NCBI RefSeq assembly: GCF_028867705.1
Contig: NZ_CP066171.1
Coordinates: 558,001 to 622,000, forward strand
DNA: 64,000 nucleotides
Source of the DNA: Thermoleophilum album
GTDB lineage: Bacteria; Actinomycetota; Thermoleophilia; Solirubrobacterales; Thermoleophilaceae
Direction: 5' to 3'
Shown here: positions 8,400 through 18,628 of the stretch, piece after piece
How positions within the stretch are numbered: position 1 is the stretch's first letter
How the letters are laid out: each line of letters opens with the position of its first letter
Made by a program: the position numbers and the translations under genes
Notes under the pieces: model-generated
What the model was told of the DNA's origin: nothing
What the model saw: only the letters and a program-made list of their open reading frames with translations
Databases searched by the model: none

Positions 8400-9251
8400 A
8401 TGCTGCGCGGCGTGGTAGGGGCGGCCCTCCTCGCGCTCGGTTGGCGTCTTGCCGACGTTCTCGCGCCACCCGGCTGTGTCGGATGCGGACGGCTTCTAGC
8501 GGCTGGTGGCACGCTCCCCGGTGCGCTGCCGCTGTGCGACGCGTGCCGCCGCCGCTTCGCGCGCGAGTGCGCGCTGGCGGCGGTTGCCGATTGCGGGCGG
8601 CTGCCGATCGCTGCGGCTTGTGTCTACGGTCCCGTCGCCCGTGCGCTCGTTGCTCGCTTCAAGTTCGCCAGCGGCCACGCGCTGGCGCCCGCACTGGCGA
8701 GCGCGATGCTCCCCGCTGTGCGGGAGCTCACGACAGTGCTGCGATCGGACGGCGCCCGGTCGCGGATGGACGTGCGCTGCGCGCTCACGCCCGTGCCCAC
8801 GCACCCTTGGCGCAAACGCGCCCGCGGCTACGACCAGGCGGAGCTGCTGGTGCGCTCGCTTGCGGATATCGCGGGGCTGCCCGCGCTCGACCTGTTGCGC
8901 CGCCGCGGCCCGTTGCGTCCGCAGCGGCGGCGTGGCCGCCGCGACCGGCTCGCGCTCCCCGGTGACGTTTTCGTCGTCCGGCGACCGCCACCGCCACTGG
9001 CGCTCCTCCTGGTCGACGACGTCGCTACCACCGGCGCCACGCTTTCGGCCGCTGCGGCCGCGCTCGCCGCCCGCGGTGCGCTCGTCGCCGGCGCTGTCGT
9101 TTTCGCCCGCGCGCTACGGAGCCGGGATCGCACCGCCTCTCTCGGCGATCTTGCAAGCCGCCGTACCTTGGCGCCTTCCAGGCGCGCTTCTACCATCGCG
9201 TTTGAAGGCACTCACTCCGAGACGGGAGGTCCGGAATGCGGATCGAGGTGA
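8400..9251 (+). CDS. ComF family phosphoribosyltransferase-like protein
   Basis: The N-terminus has a zinc-ribbon of the ComF type (CVGCGR then CDACRRRF, residues 26-52), followed by RFKFASGHAL and a PRPP-binding loop, LLLVDDVATTGATL near residue 200. Family members are linked to DNA uptake in competent bacteria and often of unknown function elsewhere. No other competence genes are nearby. The reading frame runs 16 bases into hpf, and the last 40 residues lack recognisable structure because that DNA also contains the hpf promoter and ribosome binding site. The ATG at 8400 leaves a short hydrophobic N-terminus before the zinc ribbon, which is unusual, so the true start could be slightly later. 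Confidence 0.8.
   Translation: MLRGVVGAALLALGWRLADVLAPPGCVGCGRLLAAGGTLPGALPLCDACRRRFARECALAAVADCGRLPIAAACVYGPVARALVARFKFASGHALAPALASAMLPAVRELTTVLRSDGARSRMDVRCALTPVPTHPWRKRARGYDQAELLVRSLADIAGLPALDLLRRRGPLRPQRRRGRRDRLALPGDVFVVRRPPPPLALLLVDDVATTGATLSAAAAALAARGALVAGAVVFARALRSRDRTASLGDLASRRTLAPSRRASTIAFEGTHSETGGPECGSR
9168..9196 (+). promoter_or_regulatory. Predicted sigma-70 promoter of hpf
   Basis: TTGGCG at 9168-9173 and TACCAT at 9191-9196 are separated by exactly 17 bases. Transcription would start near 9203, giving a leader of about 30 bases that contains the GGGAGGT ribosome binding site of hpf. The promoter lies inside the 3' end of the ComF-like gene. Confidence 0.55.
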
Positions 9252-9640
9252 AGGGGCGCAACGTCGAGGTCACCGACGAATTGCGCGAGCGCGTCGAGCG
9301 AAAGTTCGAGAAGGTGTCGCGCCAGGTCTCGCCGCTCGCCGAGCTCGAGGTCGAGTTGGCTGAAGAGCGCAACCCAGCGATCCGCGAGTCGCAGCTCGCC
9401 GAAGCGACCCTCCACCTCAAGGGCGTCACGCTGCGCGCCAAAGAGCGGGCGATCGACATGGTGCATGCGATCAACCTCGTTGCCGACGAGCTTGCTCGGC
9501 AAGTCAAGCGCCACCGCGAGCAGCGGCGCGGTCGGCGTGAAGCAGAGCGCGAGCGTGAGCGCGAACGGCGCGCCGCATCCCGCGCCGCGACTGCCGGCGA
9601 GCTGCTAGGGGGAGCGAGCGCCGAGGGCCAGCCCGCCTAA
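9236..9640 (+). CDS. hpf: Ribosome hibernation promoting factor, short form (HPF/YfiA family)
   Basis: Binds the decoding region of the 30S subunit and blocks tRNA/mRNA binding in resting cells. The 134 residues cover the S30AE domain: IEVKGRNVEVTDELRERVE at the start, KFEKV, ATLHLKGVTLRAKE and a DMVHAINLVADEL helix. The C-terminal 40 residues are a charged Arg/Glu run ending in GQPA, not the folded dimerisation domain (about 55 residues) present in long HPF of most Gram-positive bacteria. GGGAGGT precedes the ATG at good spacing. A strong hairpin follows before secA. Confidence 0.9.
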   Translation: MRIEVKGRNVEVTDELRERVERKFEKVSRQVSPLAELEVELAEERNPAIRESQLAEATLHLKGVTLRAKERAIDMVHAINLVADELARQVKRHREQRRGRREAERERERERRAASRAATAGELLGGASAEGQPA

Positions 9641-9660
9641 CGACGAGCAGCCAAGACCGA

Positions 9661-9691
9661 GCGGGCTCGCCGCGCAGCGGGGCGAGCCCGC
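9661..9691 (+). terminator. Hairpin between hpf and secA
   Basis: A perfect 11-base inverted repeat (9661-9671 with 9681-9691, loop of nine) 20 bases after the hpf stop. No T-run follows, so it may act as a Rho-independent-like stop of the GC-rich type, or protect the hpf mRNA 3' end. The secA -10-like box begins ten bases later. Confidence 0.55.
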
Positions 9692-9700
9692 CGGCGTTGC

Positions 9701-9706
9701 TACTCT
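9701..9706 (+). promoter_or_regulatory. -10-like box (TACTCT) before secA
   Basis: TACTCT is nine bases before the secA ATG with no ribosome binding site between, so secA is probably transcribed with little or no leader from its own promoter. Confidence 0.42.
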
Positions 9707-9715
9707 CGCGCTGCG

Positions 9716-12571
<2,856 letters not shown>

Positions 12572-12594
12572 GCGGCGACTTCGAGCGCTAACCG

Positions 12595-13711
12595 ATGTCC
12601 CGCGACGTTCCTGCGCTCCAAGATCTCCGCGACCAGCTGAAGCTGCTCGCGGACTCTCTTTGACAGGGAAGCTCTCGAACGGCGCGCCGCGGAGCTCGAG
12701 AGACAGCTACAAGACCCGGACTTTTGGTCTGACCAAGGGCGAGCCGCGCGCGTCTCGGCCGAGCACGCCCGCCTGCGCCACAAGCTCGACGAGCTCGACG
12801 AGCTCGAGCGCGAGCTCGAGGACCTCGTCGAGCTCGAGCAGCTCGGCGCTGACGATCCCGACCTAGCGCGCGAAGTGGCCGACCAACGCGCGCGCCTCGC
12901 GCAGCGACTCGCACGGCTCAGCGAAGAGCGGCTCTTCTCGGGCAAGTACGACCGGGGCGACGCGGTCGTCACCGTCAACGCTGGCGCCGGCGGAACGGAC
13001 GCCCAGGACTGGGCCGAGATGGTCCTGCGCATGCTCGTGCGCTGGGCGGAGCGGCGCGGTTTCCAGGCCGAGCTCGTGGACCTCTCGCCCGGCGAAGAGG
13101 CGGGTATCAAGTCGGCGACGGTCATCGTCCGCGGCGAGAACGCCTATGGCTTGGCCTCGGCCGAACGCGGCGTCCACCGGCTCGTGCGGATCTCACCCTT
13201 CGACTCGCAGAAGCGCCGCCACACCGCCTTCGCGGGTGTCGACGTAGCGCCGCTCGTCGAGGAGGTGACCGACGTCGAGATTGACCCCGACGACCTGCAG
13301 ATCGACACCTACCGGGCGTCGGGAGCGGGCGGCCAGCACGTAAACAAAACCGACTCCGCGGTCCGGATCACGCACAAGCCGACGGGCATCGTCGTCCAGT
13401 GCCAGAACGAACGCTCGCAGTCGGCCAACAAAGAGACGGCGCTGCGGATTCTGCGTGCGCGCTTGCTCGAGCTCGAGGAGCGCCGCCGGCAAGAGGAGAT
13501 CCGCCGCGAACGGGGCGAGACGCAGGACGTCAACTTCGGCTCGCAGATTCGCTCCTACGTGCTGCACCCCTACCGGATGGTCAAAGACCACCGCACGGGA
13601 GTCGAGATCGGCGACGTCGATCGCGTCCTCGACGGCGATCTCGACGAGCTGATTGCTGCCGAACTCGCCCGTCGCGCCGGCGAGCGCGGGGCGGTCGCTG
13701 CGGGCAGCTGA
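12595..13711 (+). CDS. prfB: Peptide chain release factor 2, requires +1 programmed frameshift at 12661
   Basis: RF2 recognises UGA and UAA stop codons and releases the peptide. The zero frame starts at ATG 12595 and stops after 22 codons at an in-frame TGA (12661-12663) in the context CTT TGA C, the classic slippery site. Skipping the T at 12661 continues as GAC AGG GAA and gives the family hallmark DPDFWSDQ. The joined product (12595-12660 plus 12662-13711) is 371 residues. The anticodon-like SPF motif is in RISPFDS, and GGQ is at residues 245-247 in SGAGGQHVN. No strong Shine-Dalgarno-like stimulator precedes the slip site (only gcggac). An intrinsic terminator lies about 100 bases downstream. 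Confidence 0.93.
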
Positions 13712-13812
13712 CCTTCGTCACGAGACTCTCTCGCCGGGTCTTGTAGGCTCGCGGCTTTCGGCTTCTTCCGGTGAGCGTCGGTGAGCGCCAGACGTCGTGG
13801 GCGAGCTTGGAT

Positions 13813-13835
13813 CGGCTTTGTGCAGAGCCGTTTTT
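13813..13835 (+). terminator. Intrinsic terminator after prfB
   Basis: CGGCT at 13813-13817 pairs with AGCCG at 13826-13830, followed directly by five T residues (13831-13835). It sits between convergent prfB and the methyltransferase gene and ends plus-strand transcription. Confidence 0.6.
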
Positions 13836-13843
13836 GGCAGCGC

Positions 13844-14467
13844 TCACGCCGGCACCGCGCGTCCGACGACGAGCGGGGCGACGATCGGAAGCGCCTTGGG
13901 GATGCGGTCGTGCTCGATCTCGGCGATACGGAAACCGGCCTGCTCTATTGCGGTCGCGGTAGCACGGTTCGGATGGCATCCGCGGCCCACGCGCCGCCAC
14001 AGCCCGGCCAGGCGATCCTGCCAGCGTGCGAGCCGCGGATCGTCGGCGCGGACGTGCTCGAGGAAGAGCAGCTGGCCTTGGGGAGCGAGCACGCGCCGGA
14101 CCTCGGCGAGGGCACGGGCAGGGTCGTCGACCGTGCAGAGGACCAACGTGCAGACGACGGTGTCGAAGGCAGCGTCGGCGAACGGCAGGTCTTCGGCGCG
14201 CGCCTCGACGACGCGGGCGGCAGGTCCGTGTGCGCGCACGCGGCGGCGCAGGCGTGCCGCCATCGCCGTGTCCGGCTCGGCGAGCACGAGCTCGCCCACC
14301 TCCGCGGGGTAGTGGGCAAGGTTCAATCCCGTTCCGGCGCCGATCTCGAGCACACGCCCGCGGGCGCGCGCAAGCAAGGAGTGGCGCTTCGCCGCCAGAC
14401 CCGCACGCTCGGAGGAGGCCAGCAGGCGGTCGTAGAACGCGGCGAAGATGCAGCCGTAGAGGCTCAC
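13844..14467 (-). CDS. Class I SAM-dependent methyltransferase (METTL7-like)
   Basis: The 207 residues show motif I VLEIGAGTGLNLAHYP near residue 37, the acidic end of beta-2 (LAEPDTAM), AEDLPFADAAFDTVVCTLVLC, and RRVLAPQGQLLFLEHVRA. The FYDRLL segment before motif I and the CHPNRATATAIEQAGF piece resemble the UbiE/METTL7 branch, whose bacterial members mostly have unknown acceptors. The start is GTG 14467; the open frame runs farther upstream but into the hydrolase gene, where it is only a shadow. It lies 55 bases downstream of that hydrolase and is probably co-transcribed. Confidence 0.8.
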   Translation of the reverse strand: MSLYGCIFAAFYDRLLASSERAGLAAKRHSLLARARGRVLEIGAGTGLNLAHYPAEVGELVLAEPDTAMAARLRRRVRAHGPAARVVEARAEDLPFADAAFDTVVCTLVLCTVDDPARALAEVRRVLAPQGQLLFLEHVRADDPRLARWQDRLAGLWRRVGRGCHPNRATATAIEQAGFRIAEIEHDRIPKALPIVAPLVVGRAVPA

Positions 14468-14522
14468 GTAGGTCCCGTTACGTGGGCGACGACGCGACGT
14501 TTTGTAGCGCAGTACCCGGCCT

Positions 14523-15482
14523 TTAGCGCAGGAACGCGTTGACGCGGGCGACGAAGTCGCGCCGGTGCTGGAAGAGGAAGTTGTGGGCCGCGTCACGGTA
14601 GACGACGAGCCGAGCGCCGCGGATCGTGTGCGCGATGTGGCGCGCGTTCGCCACAGGCAGCAGCCGATCGAGAGCGCCGTGGGCGACCAAGACAGGCAGG
14701 CGGATCTTGCGCAGCTCGCGGCCTGACCGTTCACGGCCTGCGATCCAACGAGCGATGGCGGCGAGCTGCTGTTGGAAGATGTTCGCGGGTGCGCCCGGCT
14801 GCGCGTTCGGATAGGAGGTGATTTCGCGGCTCCACGCTGCCATCAGGTCGCCGCGATTGGGCGGAAAGAGCGCGGTTCCGAACTGAGTGCCGGGCTTGGG
14901 CGGCGTCGCCTTGCCGTCGCCCGGCGCGGTGGCACAGAGCACCAGGCGCCGCACGCGCTGCGGGTACAGCCGCGCCAGCGATTGGGCGATCATGCCGCCC
15001 ATCGACCAACCGAGCACGTCCGCACGACGCAGTCTGAGCGCACGAACAAGACTCGCCACCGTCCGCGCCATGCGCGGGATAGTGATCGGGCCTTTCAGCG
15101 TCGTGCGGCGTATTCCGAGGTTGTCGAAGGTAATGACGCGGCGGTGGCGCGCGAGCGCGTCGACGACGCTTGGTGCCCAGGCGTCCATCGTTCCGCCGAG
15201 CCCCATGATCAAGACGAGCGGTCGGCCGCGGCCGAAGCTGCGGTAGCCGATCCGTCCGTCGCCAGCGCGCACGGTACGGATCGGGACCTCGCGGATCGAG
15301 CGCGGTCGGGGGGACGCTGCGGTGGTGCGAGTGGCCGCCGTGGCGCGAGCGGTTGCGGTGGGGCGAGTGGCCGCCGTCGCGGCTTGCTCGAAGGCCGCGA
15401 CGGCGAGCGCGATCACTGCAAGCGCCGTCGGGACGAACAGGCGCCGACAAGGGCGGCTCACTGAGGTTTGGGCGTGGGGCAT
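14523..15482 (-). CDS. Secreted alpha/beta hydrolase
   Basis: An ATG at 15482 gives a 319-residue product with a signal sequence: basic start, then a hydrophobic stretch (LFVPTALAVIALAVAAFEQA) and an Ala/Thr-rich linker. The hydrolase core follows: LVLIMGLGGTMDAW (oxyanion HG-like region), the nucleophile in GWSMGGM, an acid in HGALDRLLPV and the catalytic His in DAAHNFLFQH. Substrate unknown; related proteins include esterases and C-C hydrolases. A longer frame starts at 15668 but adds low-complexity sequence antisense to the GH6 gene. The two genes are divergent, 96 bases apart. Confidence 0.78.
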   Translation of the reverse strand: MPHAQTSVSRPCRRLFVPTALAVIALAVAAFEQAATAATRPTATARATAATRTTAASPRPRSIREVPIRTVRAGDGRIGYRSFGRGRPLVLIMGLGGTMDAWAPSVVDALARHRRVITFDNLGIRRTTLKGPITIPRMARTVASLVRALRLRRADVLGWSMGGMIAQSLARLYPQRVRRLVLCATAPGDGKATPPKPGTQFGTALFPPNRGDLMAAWSREITSYPNAQPGAPANIFQQQLAAIARWIAGRERSGRELRKIRLPVLVAHGALDRLLPVANARHIAHTIRGARLVVYRDAAHNFLFQHRRDFVARVNAFLR

Positions 15483-15562
15483 CGCAGCGAGAGGGGGTTC
15501 CGGAGCGATCGGCGCTCCGAGAGCGTTACCGCAGCGTAAACGACCGCCGCTCTCGCTGCACG

Positions 15563-15568
15563 TACCAT
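15563..15568 (+). promoter_or_regulatory. -10-like box (TACCAT) before the GH6 gene
   Basis: TACCAT is ten bases before the ATG at 15579 and no ribosome binding site is present, matching the near-leaderless pattern seen at other genes here. Confidence 0.38.
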
Positions 15569-15578
15569 CGTCGCCACG

Positions 15579-16856
15579 ATGGCCGTGTCCGGGTCGCGCC
15601 CGACCGGGGGTATCTCGCCGTACGACGCAAGACCGGGTGCTGGTCGCGCGCGTCCCGGGCGCCCGCACGGCAGGGGCCGAAGCGTCCGGGTGGGGGCGGC
15701 GCTGGCGGCGAGCTTGGTGGCGCTCGCTGCCATTTGGATGGGTGCTCCCGGCGTGGTCCGTGCGGTCGGCGCCGAGCTCGCTGCTGCCGTCGGGGGGAAG
15801 CGCGCTACCGCGGTCGCGCTGCGGCCGGCAGGACCCCCGCCTTCGCTACCGCTGTGGGTCGACCCGGCGAGCTTGGCTGCCCGCGCGGCCGCCAAAATCG
15901 CCGCAAGCAGGCCGGGAGACGCGGCGATCCTGCGCTGGCTGGCTGCGAAGCCGCAGGCCTCCTGGGTGGGTCCGTGGTTGGGCGGGCCGGACGGTGTTCG
16001 TCGTCACGCGGCACGGGTCGTCGGCGGAGCTTGGGCCGCACGGTCGCTGCCCACACTCGTTCTCTACGCGCTCCCGCGCCGCAGCTGCCGTCGCGATCCG
16101 CGCGACCGCCAGCTCGCTCGCGACTATCGCGCCACCGTGCGGGCGCTCGCGCTCGCGATCGCCGCGCGCCCGGCGCTCGTGATCGTCGAACCGGACGCTG
16201 TCGCCGAATGGGGATGCCTCGACGCGCGGTCGCGCGATCAGCGCCAGGCACTGTTGCGCTACGCACTCGCGAAGCTCGCGTCGCTGCCGCGAGCGCGCGT
16301 TTACGTCGACGCCGGGCATCCACGCTGGCAACCGGCGCGCGTCGTCGCCTCGCGCCTCGCTCGGGTTTGGGTGCCCCGTCTACGGGGGGTTGCGCTGAAC
16401 GTCGCCAACTTTCAGCCGACGGGCGCAGTGGTCAGGTACGGCCGAGCGGTGTTGCAGCTTGTGGCGAAAGCGCATGGCGTACGCGAGTGTCGGCGCGCCC
16501 CGGCGCGTCGCTGCTGGCGCTGGGTGCGCGACCGGCTGGGGATGGTTGTCGACACCTCGCGCAACGGGATACCCGAGCCGCCGCGGCGCGCCACCTGCAA
16601 TCCGGCGGGTGTGGCGGTCGGCGAGCCGCCGCGGCTGCGACCTGCCGGGAGTGCCGGCGTGGACGCGCTGCTCTGGGTGAAAGGGCCGGGCGTATCCGAC
16701 GGTCCTTGCCGCGGCGGCCCTCCGGGCGGCGTTTTCTGGATCGACTACGCGCTCGAAATCGTGCGCCGCAGCCCGTGGTTTTCGCCCGGCGGAGGCGAAG
16801 TGACCGCTGCGTCGCCGCCCACTGCGTCGCCACCTGCAGCTGACGCGAGCGGCTGA
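15579..16856 (+). CDS. Glycoside hydrolase family 6 protein (cellulase-like)
   Basis: GH6 enzymes cleave beta-1,4-glucan with inversion. After a basic N-terminus and a signal/anchor segment (residues 36-58), the family landmarks appear in order: LVLYALPRRSC, ALVIVEPDAVAEW (catalytic-acid Asp region), VYVDAGHPRW, GVALNVANFQPT, MVVDTSRNG and LLWVKGPGVSDG, then the closing FWIDYALEI. This is 425 residues, with no carbohydrate-binding module, so secreted or membrane-anchored single-domain. The last 20 or so residues are Pro/Ala/Ser-rich. Its final 112 bases overlap the end of the convergent cellulose-synthase-like gene, suggesting the pair makes and trims one beta-glucan. Confidence 0.85.
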   Translation: MAVSGSRPTGGISPYDARPGAGRARPGRPHGRGRSVRVGAALAASLVALAAIWMGAPGVVRAVGAELAAAVGGKRATAVALRPAGPPPSLPLWVDPASLAARAAAKIAASRPGDAAILRWLAAKPQASWVGPWLGGPDGVRRHAARVVGGAWAARSLPTLVLYALPRRSCRRDPRDRQLARDYRATVRALALAIAARPALVIVEPDAVAEWGCLDARSRDQRQALLRYALAKLASLPRARVYVDAGHPRWQPARVVASRLARVWVPRLRGVALNVANFQPTGAVVRYGRAVLQLVAKAHGVRECRRAPARRCWRWVRDRLGMVVDTSRNGIPEPPRRATCNPAGVAVGEPPRLRPAGSAGVDALLWVKGPGVSDGPCRGGPPGGVFWIDYALEIVRRSPWFSPGGGEVTAASPPTASPPAADASG

Positions 16857-18628
16857 GCGAGCGGCTCGCGGCCGGCTGGTGCGGACAAACCGGCTGCTTC
16901 GGCGAGCGGTACGGGCGCGGTCGGGGGCGCTACGTCGCTGCGGCATGCGAGCGCCCGCGTCTGGCGCCACGCCATCCACACCCCGGTGGCGACGAGCGTG
17001 GCGCCGATCGCACCGAACGCCACGTTGTTCAGCTCGCCCGGGGTCAGACCGCCGCCGGCGGCGTGCAGCGCCGCCGCCACCAACAGCGACGGCCAAACGA
17101 CCGCCGGCGCCAGCAGCCGCACCGGTAGGTCAGCGCGCCCCTCCTTCGGCGTCACGCGGAACTTCAAGCCCCTTGCGACGAGCGCTCTGAGCGCCGCGAA
17201 CAGGTGGATCCACGCGGTCGACCAGGCGAGCGCCAGGGCGCGGAACGTGTACATCCCCTCCGAAAGGCGCCCCAGATTGACGACACAGGCCAGGAAGTAG
17301 GGAGCGAAGTGGGTGATGAAGCCCGCAGCGTCCTCCCCGATCGCCTGCCAGCCGAACGCCAGGCGCAGGATCGGCAGCGTCAGATAGACGAGGATTGTGC
17401 AGCCCGAAAGCCAATATGTGGTGGCCACCAAGAACTGCCAGCGCTGCGCCCAGCCGAGCCGCAGCCACAGACGCGGCCGCCGGAACAGCAGCTCGAGGCA
17501 GCCGGTCGCCCAGCGCAGCTGCTGCGAGACGTAGGAAGGCAGGTCCTCGGGCCCGAGCCCGATCGCCAGCGGCTCGTCAACGTAAACGGTGCGCAGACCG
17601 CGCGCGGCGAGGTCGGCGGAGAGGACGATGTCCTCGGTGAGCGAGTCCTCGGGGAAGCCACCTACTGCGACAACCGCGTCACGGCGCGCCACGAAGTTTG
17701 TGCCGCAACAGAACGAGGCGCCGAAGCGGTCGCGCCCGCGCGAGATCGGGCCGAAGAAAAGAGCCTGCTGTTCGGAAGCCGCCGCGGTGAGCGGCCCGAG
17801 ACCGGCGTTGCCGTAGACCTGCGGGGTCTGGACGATCGCGACGTCCGGGTCGGCTAGCTCGGGGAGTGTGCGCTCGAGAAAGTGCGGCGCTGGCACGTGG
17901 TCGCAGTCGAAGACGCAGAAGAAGGGGGCGCCGTCGGCGGCGGTTACGGCGAGCGCGGCGTTGAGGTTTCCCGCCTTCGCCCCCGCGCGGTCGCGGCGCG
18001 CGAGGTAGTCGATACCGAGACGCGCCGCCAGGGCGCGCACCTGCGGGCGGTTACCGTCGTCGAGCACGACCACGCGCACGCGCGCGCCGCGCATCGCCCG
18101 TGCCGCCCGCAACGTTCGCTCGACGATCGCAAGCGGCTCGTCGACGGTCGGGACGAAGACGTCGACGCGCGGCTCGCCGGGCAGCGGCTCGCGGCGCCGT
18201 TCGCGCCGCCTGTCGCGAGCGCAGGTGGCCCAGAACGACAGCGCGTGGAAAGCGTTGAAAAGGTCGGCCGCGACCAGCAGCGCATAGAGCGGGGCGACGC
18301 CGACGCGCTCGGGGCGTAGCAACCACTGCAGGTAGTAGACGAGCGACGCGACCCCGACCGCGACCCAGAGAGCCGTCACCCAGCGGCTCACCGGCGCCGG
18401 CGGCAGTGCGCTCGGGGCGGGCGCGAGTGCGCGCTCGCCGCGCGCAAGCTCGGGCCGGGGACGAGCGATGTCGAGCGTGCGACGCTCGAGCCCAGCGGCG
18501 AGGTCGACCCCTGCCGGCTGCAGCGAACGCTCGCCGCTCGCCGCCGGTGCGGCCGCAGCGGACGGTGCCGTGACTGCTGAACCAAGGTCGGCGGTCGGCG
18601 GTTCGGGCGGGAAGTTCTTAGGCGTCAA
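16745..18628 (-). CDS. Cellulose synthase-like glycosyltransferase 2 (membrane)
   Basis: Processive GT2 of 627 residues. Two membrane segments near residues 85-135 precede the catalytic domain: VDVFVPTVDEP, VVVLDDGN, VFDCDHVPAP (the DxD), FCCGTNF, SLTEDIVLSADL (catalytic-base Asp) and QQLRWATGCLELL (the Q-x-x-R-W motif). Several further membrane segments follow. The c-di-GMP-binding PilZ domain of BcsA is absent. The start is TTG 18628 with GGAGG six bases upstream, overlapping the preceding stop as TTGA. It is the last gene of a three-gene glycosyltransferase operon, and its 3' end overlaps the GH6 gene. Product probably cellulose or another beta-glucan. Confidence 0.87.
   Translation of the reverse strand: MTPKNFPPEPPTADLGSAVTAPSAAAAPAASGERSLQPAGVDLAAGLERRTLDIARPRPELARGERALAPAPSALPPAPVSRWVTALWVAVGVASLVYYLQWLLRPERVGVAPLYALLVAADLFNAFHALSFWATCARDRRRERRREPLPGEPRVDVFVPTVDEPLAIVERTLRAARAMRGARVRVVVLDDGNRPQVRALAARLGIDYLARRDRAGAKAGNLNAALAVTAADGAPFFCVFDCDHVPAPHFLERTLPELADPDVAIVQTPQVYGNAGLGPLTAAASEQQALFFGPISRGRDRFGASFCCGTNFVARRDAVVAVGGFPEDSLTEDIVLSADLAARGLRTVYVDEPLAIGLGPEDLPSYVSQQLRWATGCLELLFRRPRLWLRLGWAQRWQFLVATTYWLSGCTILVYLTLPILRLAFGWQAIGEDAAGFITHFAPYFLACVVNLGRLSEGMYTFRALALAWSTAWIHLFAALRALVARGLKFRVTPKEGRADLPVRLLAPAVVWPSLLVAAALHAAGGGLTPGELNNVAFGAIGATLVATGVWMAWRQTRALACRSDVAPPTAPVPLAEAAGLSAPAGREPLAQPLASAAGGDAVGGDAAVTSPPPGENHGLRRTISSA

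Noticed and set aside
13741-13843. TAGGCT box and small plus-strand ORF after prfB
   Set aside because: The ORF overlaps the methyltransferase antisense and lacks protein-like codon use; an intrinsic terminator occupies the space.
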